A stretch of 64,000 nucleotides of DNA from Hymenochaete sp. R1 (GCA_019400425.1 JAFREE010000020.1:62001-126000); one strand, 5' to 3'. Positions 11,739 to 24,700 are shown, counted from the stretch's first letter. Numbers and translations are program-made. The notes: generated from the letters alone by a model not told the origin.

Positions 11739-13336
11739 ATGTCGCCAGTCGCTACGGATACTCGCTCACCTTCTGGGGTGCACATCAAGAACGGCATTGT
11801 CAAGAATGGTGCCGCTTTTGATCCTCCCGACCTGCAGGAGAGCTTTAACCCGTTCTATTCACCGCCAAAGAGCGACGACCACGACGATTCGTACGAGTAC
11901 AATCATTACAAGGTATGCTTCTGTCCTTATTTCACGTGTTTTGTTGCCTTGTCTGATTTGTCGTAATAGCCTTCTTTCCCTGAAGTGGACTGGCCGCCTC
12001 TAGAGTCATTTGAAGTGATTGATCGTGGCTTCTCGGCGGACCCAGAGAAGAAATTATTGCTCTCAGCGGCAAGGAAAGTGACGAACCTGACGCCCGCCAT
12101 TGGGACGGAGATTGAAGGCTTGGATCTTGCTCAGCTGACTGATACGCAAAAGGATGAACTGTAAGTCGCATTCAGACCCTTACTTTTCTCCGAACTATTG
12201 ACACGGTGACAAGTGCTCTTCTCGTGGCGGAGCGCGGCGCGGTGTGTATGTGCAGGGTATTGCCGTGTACCTACTTGGGAGCGCTGACTGTCCATTTAAT
12301 AGTCTTCCGTGACCAACCGCTTTCGATTCATCAGCAGCTCGACCTGGCTCGTCACTATGGCCCTTTGCATAAACATGCAACAACCCCCGTGCCCAAGGAA
12401 CAAGGCCTCCAGGAAGTTCACGGCAAGCAACTCTTAAACATCAGAACTCACAAACGCTTACAACATTCTCAGTCGTTTACAATGACTCGGCTCGTCGGCC
12501 CGACCCATCGGCGTTCTCTAAGCTCGAGTTATGGCATTCAGATGTCACTTACGAACTTCAGCCACCAAGCACCACCTCTCTCAAAGGTATCACAATCCCG
12601 CCCATGGGAGGTGATACACTATTTAGCTCCGGTTATGCGCTTTTCTCCTCGCTGTCACCGGGCTTCCAGCAATATCTGGAGGGTTTGTATGCCGTGCACA
12701 GTGCAGCTGCTCAGGCTCAGGGATCGCGAGCTGCTGGCCTACACGTTCGACGTAAGGAAATCGAAACTATTCACCCAGTAGTGCGGGTGCACCCCGTCAC
12801 TGGATGGAAGAGCGTAGGTCTACTAAAACGCATAATGTCAAAAATCAGAATCATCTAATGGATGGTGGGTCATCTAGGTATATGTCAATCCAGGCTTCAC
12901 GCGCCGCATTGTCGGGGTGCCAAAGGCTGAATCAGACTTTATCCTTCAATTCCTATTCCACCAAATTTCAGAGAATCCGGATTTCCAGGTTCGTTTCCGC
13001 TGGGAACGTGACTCCGTCGCTCTGTGGGATAATAGAGTGCGTTTTTGATCCTACTATGTCGCGCACAAGCTCCGCTCATCGTTTGCGCCCGACCAATCAA
13101 CTATAAAGATCGTTACGCACTCAGCGACATTTGATTTCTGGCCGCACCGTCGCCATGCGTTGCGTGCGACGCCGCACGGCGAGAGACCGCTGTCCGTTGC
13201 TCAGTATGAAGAGAAGACGGGCAAGCAGGCTAAAGACCGTCAGCAAGAGATATGGAAGTCACTCGGGGTGGCTGATCCCCTTGATAAAGCTCGAAAAGCA
13301 GGCGCGAGCAGCGGTCCTCGGGGGTATAATGATTAG
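11739..13336 (+). CDS. TauD/TfdA Fe(II)/2-oxoglutarate dioxygenase, Jlp1-like
   Basis: Seven exons (11739-11912, 11970-12160, 12214-12245, 12303-12422, 12473-12813, 12878-13036, 13109-13336) give 414 residues. The facial triad is visible: His and Asp in LELWHSDVTYE and the distal His in IVTHSATFDFWPHRRH, whose arginine binds 2-oxoglutarate. VFFRDQPLS and GGDTLFSSGYALFSSLSP are family hallmarks. Fungal relatives such as yeast Jlp1 split sulfonates or alkyl sulfates so their sulfur can be used; other members act on herbicides or small acids. The gene is the nearest plus-strand neighbour of the polyketide synthase, 1 kb upstream, but nothing shows that they cooperate. Intron 4 uses a GC donor. 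Confidence 0.9.
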
Positions 13337-13890
13337 ACGCGGCTTTATTATGAGAGTAGCGATACCTTGGGATTTAATGTATGCATAAAGTGCTGATTAA
13401 GGTTGACTATGTTTCTCTTTAAATAATCTCGTTCGATGGGAGCAAACTTGGGTTAGTACTAGCGGAAGGAAGTGGCAAACAGATTAGCCGGCCTCCGGAG
13501 ATCTGCGGCAGTTCTCTCACGCATTCAATCCCGAATCCGCGTTTGTCGGACTGGCTGCGATTTTCTTCCTTACCTTCACTTCCAACCATATTACCATAAC
13601 ATTCCATCGCGATTTACTCGCTCTGCACTGCAGCAAATTAACCTTGATCGCAATCAGAAAGGACGACAAAGCATGGCTACAGTATGACACCTGGTGGCTG
13701 TAGTGACAATACCGTCGCGAGAAGTTACTTTGCCTGTTCGGACCATGCCCACAAGATAGATTTGCACAGGCCGTAGCGTAGAACTCCCTTCTCACTGAAT
13801 GCCAACAGTAATACGTCTGCGCGCTGGGTCAAAGGTCTGCACGTTTCATTTGCTTTATATCAGTCGTATCCGTTTTTAAAAAAGCTGTCA
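13337..13890. other. Intergenic, no gene supported
   Basis: About 550 bp downstream of the dioxygenase with only overlapping short frames. Confidence 0.4.
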
Positions 13891-14236
13891 TCAAAAGCCT
13901 TCAATGCACATCGCCCTGCGCTTTACGATTGTACTACACCGACGGCGCCACCAGTCCGAGCTTGTGCAGTCACCCGGCACACTCTTGAATAGACAAGACA
14001 AATCCGGCTTCTAGGATTGCGGTCGCACATGCATCTCGATTTCAAATAATATTAATACTTACGCTCATGACAACTGAATCCGGATCAACATAGATGTCAC
14101 TGGCCGATGCTCCAAGCGCATTTACAATCCCACAATTGCTGGACAAGGGGACCAATCCGCGGCCCGAAGCAGGGTAATACCTACGGCCGCATCCTTCAAT
14201 ATTGACTCTCCGTTGGCCTCGAGCTGCAGAATGCAT
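13891..14236 (-). CDS. Doubtful small gene divergent from the PKS
   Basis: A 58-codon ATG-initiated frame (14063-14236) ends at a good GTAAGT donor. A 52-nt intron then leads to an acceptor and 40 more codons to TGA at 13891-13893, giving 97 residues. The intron size is typical here and the phases agree. The product (for example GRGLVPLSSNCGIVNALG) matches no family I know. It lies 88 bp from the PKS start and would share its promoter. It may be real, a 5' leader transcript, or chance. Confidence 0.25.
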
Positions 14237-14324
14237 TGTCAGTCACCTCACAGCTCGTTCTCGCTCAGCATAATAAAACGCTCGATGCACGAATCTCTGT
14301 TGTTTTCAACTGGCAATCCCCACC

Positions 14325-17300
14325 ATGTCTTCCCAAACGAGAGGTGCCTCGACCGTCATCGACAGATTTGTTACGGTCGCGACCTCGCCCGACACGTCTT
14401 CAGTGCAAGTCATCGACTGCTGTGGAGATGAACTCACTTACGCCGACTTTTTCTCCATTGTCCAGGGCATAGCTCACGTACTCCACGAACAATTTGGGCC
14501 CAAGCCCATTGTATCTATTATCAGCGAGAACACACCGTATACTTTGGCAGTAATCTTCGCGACATGGCTTATCGGTGGTGTGCCTGCATCGCTGGACTAT
14601 CATGCTCCTGAGCCTCTAATGAGGGGCATGCTCGAGGGCATTAGGCCTTCTTGCGTCATCCTTCCCGATACGGCATTGGGAAATATCAAGTTGGTTAAAG
14701 GCATGTCTACAGAAACTTTGTTGAAACAACGAGCTGATTGGACATATCAGATCTGGGATTCGCCGCCTTGCCATTCGAAACGGCCGAGTCAGGCATCCCC
14801 TCACTCCTAACCAAGTATGGATCAAGCTCAGCAACTTCTATCGCAAACGTCCCCCTCCCTAGCCCTGAGGACGATGCGCTATTCATTTACACTTCTTCGG
14901 CCTCTTCGGTCGTCAATTTAAAGTGTGTTGTCATCAACCACGCAACACTCATTAATAACGCGGCGCGCGAGCTTGCCGCTTGGCGCATTCGCCGAGGAAT
15001 CTCAAAGACTTGGGATGAACCGGCTCCGCTGGAGCGCTTCCGCACGCTTGGATGGGGTCCCTTCAGCCACATCATGGCCGTCGCCCATGATCTTACGGTG
15101 CACGTAGCGCTCCCAGCGGGGTGCTATGTCTTCGGTATTCCCCCTTCAACTTACCCGATCTCGGCCAAGGGTGCAGCAGCGGGCGTCGAACGGCCTGGAG
15201 CGGGCCAGTCGTACGATATTGGTGCGCTCCTTTTGAGGACCGCGAAGCGTGCTCGTGTAGATGCCATCGCTGGCGTTCCGTGGTTATACAAGCGCATTAT
15301 GGAGGAGTGCGAACGGGAGCCAGCGTATTTAGAGATGCTGAAGGGATGCAGGCAATTGCTATCCGGAGGCGCCATGACCGATTTGGATGTCCAGAGATGG
15401 TCGGAGAAGAATGGTTTGTCGATGGATATGGGTCTCGGGATGACTGAAGTGGGTGGATCCCTATTCGAAGTGACTACAGCGGTATTCTCGGAAGGAGGCT
15501 ATCCGGTGGATCAGGCGCTTGTCACAGACGTGCAACTCAAGCTTCTCGACGAAGACGGGAATGGAAATGATTCTTGTAAGTCTTACATAGTTGTCTATTT
15601 TCGCATATACTTAGCCGTTTATAGATGGAGAACTCGTCATCTGTAGTAAATATATAAGCAAAGGCTATCGCAATTTCACTAGCACTACACACTCGATAGA
15701 CGCAGACGGCGTTACTTCATTCCGCACGGGAGACATGTACAGCCTCACGAGTGGACGACTTACATGGGAAGGTCGCCGCGAAGATTACATTCAACTTGGT
15801 TCGGCTGAATTGCTCGACCCTCGAGTACCTGAGGCAGAGCTTACCAGCAACCCCGCTATCGGTCGCGTTGCATTCGTGGGAAATCATTTCCTGCGTGGTG
15901 CTGCGGACTTCGTCTGCGCCATCGTCGAGCCTCCATCCAGCGGCTTTCGTGCACAGGACGTCCTTCAAGCATTCGCTTCTGTCAACAAGGGCTTACATCC
16001 TCCGCTGCGTGTGCCGGCGGCTCGTATTCTGGTCCTGAATGAAGGAGAGATTATTCCTCTCACTCGTAAGGGTTTGATATGGCGCAAGACACTCGAGGAA
16101 AAGTATGGAGACCGCCTTCAAGCTCTCCTGCAAGATTCAAGTCTATCGCCATTCTCGCAGACCAAGAAAACTAAAGCTTCGAAGTCGTCTGCGAAGAGAT
16201 ACGAAGACATTGAGACCGACGTCTCTACCATCATCGCCGAGGGTTTGGGACTTGCAAAAGAACTGCTTGACGAAAACAGCGAATCTTCATTCGCAGAAGT
16301 AAGTCAAGTGCATTATATTTTATATTCATATTCTTAGCGAGACCTTCTCCGTAGCTTGGAATGGATTCGAACATGGCGACAAGGATTGTCTCCAAGCTTA
16401 ATGCCAAATTCGGACTCGACCTTCCCATGAGTGCTTGCCACGACTACGTCAACCTTGAGCAGCTTTCGCATGCTGTATTTGACAAGCTCAACCAGGCGGA
16501 CGCTAGCCACAGCCTCTCGCAGTCTGTTCGAGTCTCATCATCTGACGACGATGTGGTTGTTGTGGGACACGCTTTCCGTCTTCCCGGTCAAGTTAACAAT
16601 GTCAGTTCTTTCTGGTCTGCGCTTATGGAGAAGCGTGAGGTCCTCGAACTCATCAAAGACGACCGATGGGACCACACGTCCTTCTACCACCCACCGACGG
16701 ATCCACCCACGAAGCCTCCTGCTGGCATGATCAACTTCAACCGGATGGGCCGCATCGAGATCACCAAGTACGATAACGCGTTTTTCGGCATCAGCCCGGC
16801 GGAGGCGTACTTCTTAACGCCTGGATCCCGCCTTGCCCTAGAAATGGCAGTCGAAGCGCTAGAGGATGCCAATATCCCATTGGCAAAGGTCAAGGGAAGC
16901 AATATGGCAGTCTACGTCGCGCAAGGTCCCGAGTTCGGTTACCCTGATCTCATCTACACAGAAAAGGGGTTCGAAGGTAAATCTCTTGAGTATTCCGATG
17001 AGATGAATGAATGAATGAAACTAATTCTTTCTTTAGTTTTCGACCGCTACTACGGCACGGGAGTAGCTGATAGCGCACTCTCAGGTCGTTTGAGCTAGTG
17101 AGTCGCTTGACCTGCGAATGAGGCGATCGCCTGTACTGATTATTCTTAGCTTCTTTGATACTCACGGTCCATCTGTGACCTTAAACACCGCATGCAGCGG
17201 AGGCTTGGTCGCTCTCGACAACGGTGGGTTACTTCGTACACTATCAATGCTTTGCTGATTTTCTGTTTCTTTTAGCAATCAACTCCATCAAGTACGGTCA

Positions 17301-20300
17301 ATGCGAGTCCGCCATAGTGGCTTCTGTAAATGTTCATGCATGGTACGAAGCGTGATTTCATACTATCCTGACTCGGTTTAAATAATATCCCATAAAGGCC
17401 AGGAAATTTTGGCTTTCTTTCCGCGAACCAAATGACCTCACGCAATGCCCGATGTGCCACCTTCTCTTCCGAAGCCGACGGATATGTGCCTTCTGAGGGT
17501 ACGCTAGCCTTTATCGTCAAGAGTAAGCGCGCAGCTCTCCGCGACGGCGACAACATCCTCGGTATCGTCAAATCATCTTCGGTCCAACATAATGGAAGAT
17601 CTCAAGGATTGGTTGCGCCAAACTCGAAAGCGCAGGCTGCGTTGCAGAGAACAGTACTCGCCTCTGCTGGCGTCCAACCACAGGATATTGAGTAAGAAGC
17701 TTGTTTCTTCCAAAAGTCGCGCCTATTGATCGTATTGTGCAGCTTTATCGAGAATCATGGCACGGGGACGATCCTTGGAGACCAAATGGAAATCCAAGCC
17801 ATCAACGAAGTGTTCGGTGGATCTCATAAGGCTGATGCCCCACTCATCTTAGGCGCTGCGAAGACGGTGTTCGGTCATACAGAGAGCTCTGCAGGTCTTG
17901 TTGGTGTCTTGAAGACGCTTCAGTCTTTGCAGCATGGAGTCGTGCCTGGTCTTGCTCATCTGACCGGGAATAACTTGAGCGCACGTCTCGATACGACAGC
18001 AACGCCGTTGCATATCTCCCATTTACCGACAACCATCCCAAGACGGTCTAACGACCTTCCTCTTCGCGCGATGACTCTGTCAGTATCCTTTACTTTTGCA
18101 GTTCTCTCGATCCTTCTAATTCGCATATGAACAGGTCGTTTGGATTTGCTGGTACTATCGCGGCCGCTGTTCTTGAAGAATATAAGTCTCCGATGGCCAT
18201 TGAACCTACTCCCGCACGTGCCGGCGCCCGCCCCATGCCGCATCTATTCGTGATCAGTGCTAAGACGGAGAAAGCGCTTCAAGAATATCTCCACAAGTAT
18301 GTAAACTTCTGCTCCGCCGCGCAGGAGTCGGAACTCGCCGAAATTTGCTACACAACTTGCGTCGGGCGAGAGCACTACCGCTTCCGCTTCGCATGCGTCT
18401 GTACGAGCTTGAAGGAGCTGACTGCCAAGTTGAACGAGGCTTTGTCGTCCGGGAAGCCTTTCGCTTCTATCCCATCGAAGCCTCGTGTCGCTTTTGCATT
18501 CGCTGGTCAGGGCTCGCAATGGCAGGGCATGGGTCGCGCTTTGAGTGACGTCGACAGGATCTTTGCAGCTTATCTCTTGGACTATGCAGCCAAGGCGAGC
18601 GTACGCTTGGGCATCGATATCGCGCCTCTCCTCTTCGAGCTTTCAGATAGCAGTTCGGGGAAGAACACCATCAATGAGACGCACATTTCGCAATCGTGTA
18701 TCTTTGTGTTCCAATGCGCGATGTTGAAATGGCTCGAACACATTGGGATCCGTCCAAATGGTTCACTGTCTCACAGCCTGGGGGAGATAGCTGCTGCCGG
18801 TGAGAAGTTCATTCTCAGCTTGCATGGATGCCTCTCTAATTCTTTGCAGTTGCTACGGAAAGCATGGACTTCGAAACAGCGCTTGATTTTGTAGTTGTTC
18901 GTTCCAATGCGATGCGCCCAGAGAACACCAACGGGGGTATCATGGCCGCAATCCGAGCTTCAGAAGAACCAATCTCCAAAAAGATCGCTTCATTGAAAAT
19001 TTCTGACTCGGTGGTCATCGCCGCATACAATGCCGACAATCAGCATGTTGTATCTGGGGATGAAAGCACGGTGAAGCGACTTCTCGACGAGCTCGCGAAG
19101 GATTCGATTAAGAGCACTGTTCTGGCCGTCAACCAAGGTAGATTACCATTAGAGTCTCTGTCGTCTCCTTTTTTATGCATAGTTTCTAGGCTTCCACAGT
19201 CGATGCATCGAAAAAGCCCTGTCTCCTATTCGTGAGCATCTTGAAAAGGAGAACGATTCCATCTCTCGACCTGTGATACCTCACTTCTCGAGTGTTGAAG
19301 GGAGGGTCTTAAAGGGTAATGATCGCCAAAATGCCGACTATTGGGTAAGTTCGCGTATTTTGTGAACTTTCAAGTTGCAACACCTCACAAATGGGTTGAC
19401 AGGTACGCCAAGCTCGACAGCCAGTGCGCTTCAAGGCTGCCGCGAAATCGGCTATGAAAGAGGGCAAGTTTGATGCCGTACTCGACCTCGGTCCCCAAAA
19501 CTTCATCGCACACCTCTTGAAAGACGCTACGTCCCATAGCGACAAGCCGGTTTCCCTTTTGCATGTGTGTGACAGGCCCACGACGAATTCACTCAGTCCT
19601 CTCGTTCATTCGTTAGCATCGCTCTTCACTCTCGGGTTTACTCCCGACTTCGAGCAGCTTTATGCTGGTCGCCGAGCTTCTCTGAGGAAGGTCTCGTTAC
19701 CGACTTACCCATGGCAGAGGCAACGTCACTTTCCCAACATTGTTCCGTCGAGGACGACGAAAGTCAAGGGCCTTGAGGGCGCGCGTACGTATTCGAAGAG
19801 GTGGGAAATCGGGAAAGAGTTAGGGCCTTTGCTGAAGGACGATCACACTGTTGATGGTGTACCTATCGTTCCCGCTGCAGGACTTGCCATGTTCGTGTCT
19901 GTCGAAGCAAGAAAAGCGTTCTCAAGCTCGGTCACCGTCGACATCAAGTATCAGAAGCCTCTTCTCCTTGAGAAACCGTCCGAAGAAGAGCTTGAAATCG
20001 ACATTAACGGCGAATCTTTCACCTGTACTCACTTCCGTGGGTCTGCCAACAAGGGTGTCATTTGCTCAGGTTCTGTTCGGGCCGTCAACTCGACCCCTAG
20101 AAAAGTAAACCCGCGAGGTCAACCGGATGCTACGTTCAACAAGGAGGCAACGTATGAAAAGTTCTCGGACAACCTCGTGCGTTTCGGTCCCAGTTTCCAA
20201 AGTATTCAATCCATCGATCGCTTCGAGAAAGCGTCCGCTCAAATTGTGGTTCCTTCTTCTGGCAATACACAGCATGACTTTGTTCGGAAGATGGATGCGA

Positions 20301-21400
20301 TTATGCATATGTTCGGTGCCATCGCTCCTGAAAGCCCTGAGGACTTACGCAAGTCGGGTTCCTTCCTTCCTTCATCTATCAATGGTTTGGCGATCTATGC
20401 TTCGACACTACCTGAACGCATCACTTGCGAATACCGTCTACCAATCAGGGTCGCACCTGGTTCAAAGCGGATGACGGCAGAATTCAAAGTCTTCTCTCAA
20501 TCTGGGGAGCTTCTGGCCAGCTGCTTGGAATACGTCGTTTCTTGGGTACCGTCATCCATGCCGATCACGCGCTCAAAGGTATCAAACGCCCAACCGCCAC
20601 TCTCAAAACCTCAGCCATCGAAATTGGGCGAGGCACCTGTGGCGCCAAAAGCAGTTTCCACCCCTGCGTTGTCCAACCCACGTTCTGAGAAAATTTCGGG
20701 TCGTTCTATCGAAAAGGCTATAACTGAAAGCCTGAAAGACATCCTCGGGCTTACAGACGTTGATATGGAGAACATTGGTGTGTTTCTCTTATTTGATTTC
20801 ACACCTCACGTACATTTTTTTCTGATGGCTAAAGCAGACTCATCGACTCCGGTTCTATCCCTTGGCATGGACTCAATATCTTTCACACAATTACGATCGG
20901 ACGTCATGGAAAAGTACGACGTTGACTTACCGATGACGTTCTTGGGAGAGGAGTCACTTTCGCTGGCTGATTACGCTGAACATATCATGGAGAACTCAAA
21001 GAAGACGGAGTCGGATACATCATCGGATGGCAGTGGTGAGACTGGCCTGACATCAGATACCGTTGTTTCTTCCACTACTAGCGTAACACCGAAGGAAGCG
21101 GAGCGGTTCATCTCAAAAAGCCTCCAGGATGTGCTTGGAATGACGGAGTCGGACATGGAGAATTTTGGTGCGATATCTTATTGATGTGCTTGAATGTGCC
21201 ACTTACTTTATGTTGCAGATTCTTCCACCCCAGTTTTGTCGTTAGGCATAGATTCAATCTCATTCACGCAGCTTCGCGCCGATGTCCTCAAGCAATACAA
21301 TGTTGACCTCCCGATGACTTTCCTCGGCGAGGATGCACTGACTCTCGGTGAACTTGCAGAATTTACTGTCGAGAAAACGAGAGAAGTCCCTCCAGTTTGA
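14325..21400 (+). CDS. Polyketide synthase with N-terminal adenylation domain (A-ACP-KS-AT-DH-ACP-ACP)
   Basis: Fifteen exons sum to 2107 residues with every phase consistent. Residues 1-560 form an adenylate-forming domain (GMTEVGGSLFEV, YGELVICSKYISKGY, C-terminal RKGLIWRK), probably loading a carboxylic-acid starter. ACP1 has its pantetheine Ser in LGMDSN (about 628). The KS (690-1110) has NTACSGG (Cys about 868), ENHGTGT and KTVFGHTESSAG. The AT (about 1160-1480) has FAGQGSQWQGMG and SHSLGE. A DH or product-template double hot-dog (1560-1830) has DDHTVDGVPIVPAAG and KMDAIMHMFG. Two ACPs end the protein (Ser near 1950 and 2060). There is no KR, ER, MT, thioesterase or reductase domain, so product release is unexplained. 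It should make a short unreduced or partly processed polyketide. Confidence 0.92.
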
Positions 21401-21744
21401 CGTGCATTGTAGATTGTAGAATACAGAAAGTGCTTTGCTTTACGTGTCTTGTTCTTTTTGGGTCATTATGTAGTCGTTTTTATTTTTATGTTTTTTCTTT
21501 CTCCCCTTCCTCTTCTTGTGCCTATCTCGAACTAGGAATCATTGTAGTTGTTGTAATACAATAACGTTATGCCCTCGTATCTTCCTCATGTCTCGTAATC
21601 TTCGCTCACGAGTTTAGAATAGAGAAATCGGAGGACTGATAAAGCAGTCATGGTACTAATAAATCATCAGGACCAAGATGAAAACAACACGAAAGTCATA
21701 AGGTATAATTTAAAGGAAGGTAAGATATGGTATTCATCAATATA
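21401..21744. other. Convergent intergenic (PKS and HIR1 3' ends)
   Basis: About 340 bp, T-rich after the PKS stop (runs of T and TTTTTATTTTT-like sequence), as expected for 3' UTR and polyadenylation. No gene. Confidence 0.5.
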
Positions 21745-24700
21745 TCACTCGTCGGCATTTGACTTCTTTAGAAGTTCTTGATAATCCTGGGCGAGCTTCC
21801 CCAATGTTTTGCTGCGAGCTTTTTATGGTTATCAGACTGGGTTGTCCGTACTAGGGCTCGTATGAACTCACCAAAGACGGTTAAAACATCTTTGACAAGG
21901 TCGCGCTTGGTCAAACCGACGACGAACGGAGTCCAACCGTCGTCCGTCCTTCCTGGTCGCCTGTAGAAAAGGTTTGGCCCTTAACTTCTAGAGAAGCATT
22001 TTCATCCTTACCAATAGATTGGCCCGTAAAGCTCCTTGAGCAATTCTTCCGCTCGTCTGCGTAGACCCTCATCGGCAAGAGTTTTGGAATACAATAATAA
22101 AGCCTGGCGGTATTCCTGTGCGCTACCGAGCAGCTTTGCTGCGTGCATTCTTGTCCCAAGATGATCCAGCGTATACGCAACTGTCCACCAAGGAGGGCGA
22201 CTGGTCTGTGCTTGCGACGCATCCGCGTCAGAACCTTGTTCTGCAATGCGCGCTTCGATGGATGCGACAATACTGTTTCCCGCCCCATCTACAGACGCTA
22301 AGCTTGACGTTCGTGGGCGACTCTTCCATGCGGTAGAGCCAACACGCCAGAAGTCTTCACCTACCGTTACCCAGCATAAGAGATCCGGATCGTAAGAGTG
22401 AGCAGATCCAGTGCTCAGTTGAATAAGAGGTGAACCGTTGGGTCGAAGGCTCACTGATACAATGGAAGGAGAAGCACCGTTTGGCTTGAAAGAGGTCGGA
22501 AGGCTGGGGAGCAGGATGGGTTTAATTGATACAGGAGGATGTACTGCAGACAAGGTCTTTATGTTCCTGAGAGAAGAGACGAAATAAAAAATTGCAGTAT
22601 TCGATTAAAAGGCAAGATAAGTTCTTGCTCACCAGATATGAAGCTGACCAGCTGTCGTAATCGCCATCAGATGACTGTTTGATGCTTCAAAGAAAGCCAC
22701 GAGATAACCCAGGTTTAATGTCGGCATAATCCTAAATAACAAGAGAGATCGTTCAGAAAGCCGATAGGTAACAAATCCGAAATAACTTACCGTCTCCCTG
22801 ATAAGGACCACACAACAATAGACCCATTTGTCAATGCCGCAGCACAGAACCGGTTCGAAGCAACAAGAGCGAGAGTTGGAGCTGGTAGATAGTCGATCCA
22901 GATGAACACCTCATCCTTCAGATTTTTGTACAACGCAACGTCATAAGGTTCTGGACGACGTTTTCATATTCTAATTCGATGCAGCGTAATAATCAAGTAC
23001 AAACATACCGTCAATCCCGGGGCTATTTCGAGCTTCGAGTGTCTCTCCAACGCTGTCGATTCTCGTCCGATGGAGAGAGTTGAGTTCCATTGCAGGTAAC
23101 ATGTCTCCAGAAGTCTGATCAGAGGTCTTCGATGGCCCGGCGATATTCTGTACTGATAATGCTTGGATCTCTTCGCCATTCGGCGTGTTTCGATGTCTCT
23201 TGAAGTCCCATCCTTGCATTCGCATCTTCGCTAGCTTTCCTTCATCATCTACAGAGATGGAAGCGCTACCAACCTTCCCATCTTTAGCGCCTATAGTACT
23301 GATAGGGACGTTGGTGTCTACACTGAAGTCGGGAAAATCGTCCAAGTCCATAGAATCGAAGCCTCTCATCATGCGCGGATCACCCGGGGACGCGAAGCTG
23401 GGATTGAATGCGAAAGTCGAGGATTCCGTAGCGGCTCTGGCAACCGATTTCGAGTTTGTCGACGCAGGAGCGGTGCTAGAACTGGCTTCTTGAGCTACAT
23501 TCTGAGTGTTAGTCGGTATGGAGTTGAGCGTTATTCGCCTTTGACCCCGATCTTTCGGCGCTCTTCGAACGTTCAATATAGTAACTTGTTCTCCGTTCGA
23601 AGGCGATTGAGTACCTCGTCCAAACGAATCTTGCACTGCACCCTTCATAGCTTTAGGTGGCTCTGATGGAGGTGATGCAAATTTAGAAGGCAAGGAGAAA
23701 CCAAACTTGCTTAGATATTGACGGTGAGCGTCAGGTGGGGCTATACCTTCCAATTCTCGCTCATCGAAGGCGAAACACGCAAGCGTTCCATCACTCGATA
23801 CAGCGTAGAGTGTCAATCCATCCGCTGACCAGCTCAAGTCCATGATATGTCTCTCAAAGACTTCTTTCGCGACGATAAGTGGGCGGGCGCTTTTCGTCTG
23901 CCAAACACTAACGGAATTATCATCAGCACCGAGAGCCACGACGCTACAAATGTTTGTGGTAGCAACCGGCATTGATGGATCCCGGAGAAATATGTGCGGA
24001 TTGTAAGATGCAACCTCGACGGTATTTTCATGTCCGACCAAACTGATATCGGATGTCCACGTATTTCGGGATATAACTGCGGCCGTGAAGACGAATCCGT
24101 TGCTATTCGTCGCATTAGACGCTGTGATATGAGCGCCATCTGGGGACCAGCTGAATGGAAGTCAATATGTTTGTAAGTGATGGTGGGGTTTAAAATGGCT
24201 TACCTCAATCGCCGGAAAAACGTACTCCCCGGTGAGTGCTCGAAAGGCTTTGAAACTGTTGCTTCAAGGCCCCAGTCCGTAGTCCGCCATATTCGAACCG
24301 TCCGGTCATCTGATTGGGTCGCAAGGAATTCACAGACAGGGTCCCAACATACTCCTTTGACAAATCCTTGATGATATGTGAGTTTCTTGAGCAATTCTAG
24401 CGTGTTACCGCACCAAATCATGACTACAGAGTCTAACCCTGTGGAAGCTAGAAACCGATCCTCTGGAGCCCATGAAAGGTCTGTCACATCTGCTTGGGAC
24501 ATAAGCGGACTATTATTGACCAAAATCGCGCCGGGAGCACGCACCACTGTTATGCCCAGATAAGCGTTTCAGGGGTTTCCAACCTTCTACATTCACTTCA
24601 TCCGTTCCCCACACCTTCCCGCCCCCATTCCTGTATAGCCGGAATGTTAGACCTCATTTCAGGTTTAATATGACACTAACTGACGGATTTAAGTCCCAGA

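Noticed and set aside
14325..21400. Reading the PKS locus as a full biosynthetic cluster with the dioxygenase and methyltransferase
   Set aside because: DIM1 and HIR1 flank it closely, the methyltransferase lies over 10 kb away behind several unrelated genes, and no transporter, P450 or pathway regulator is adjacent.
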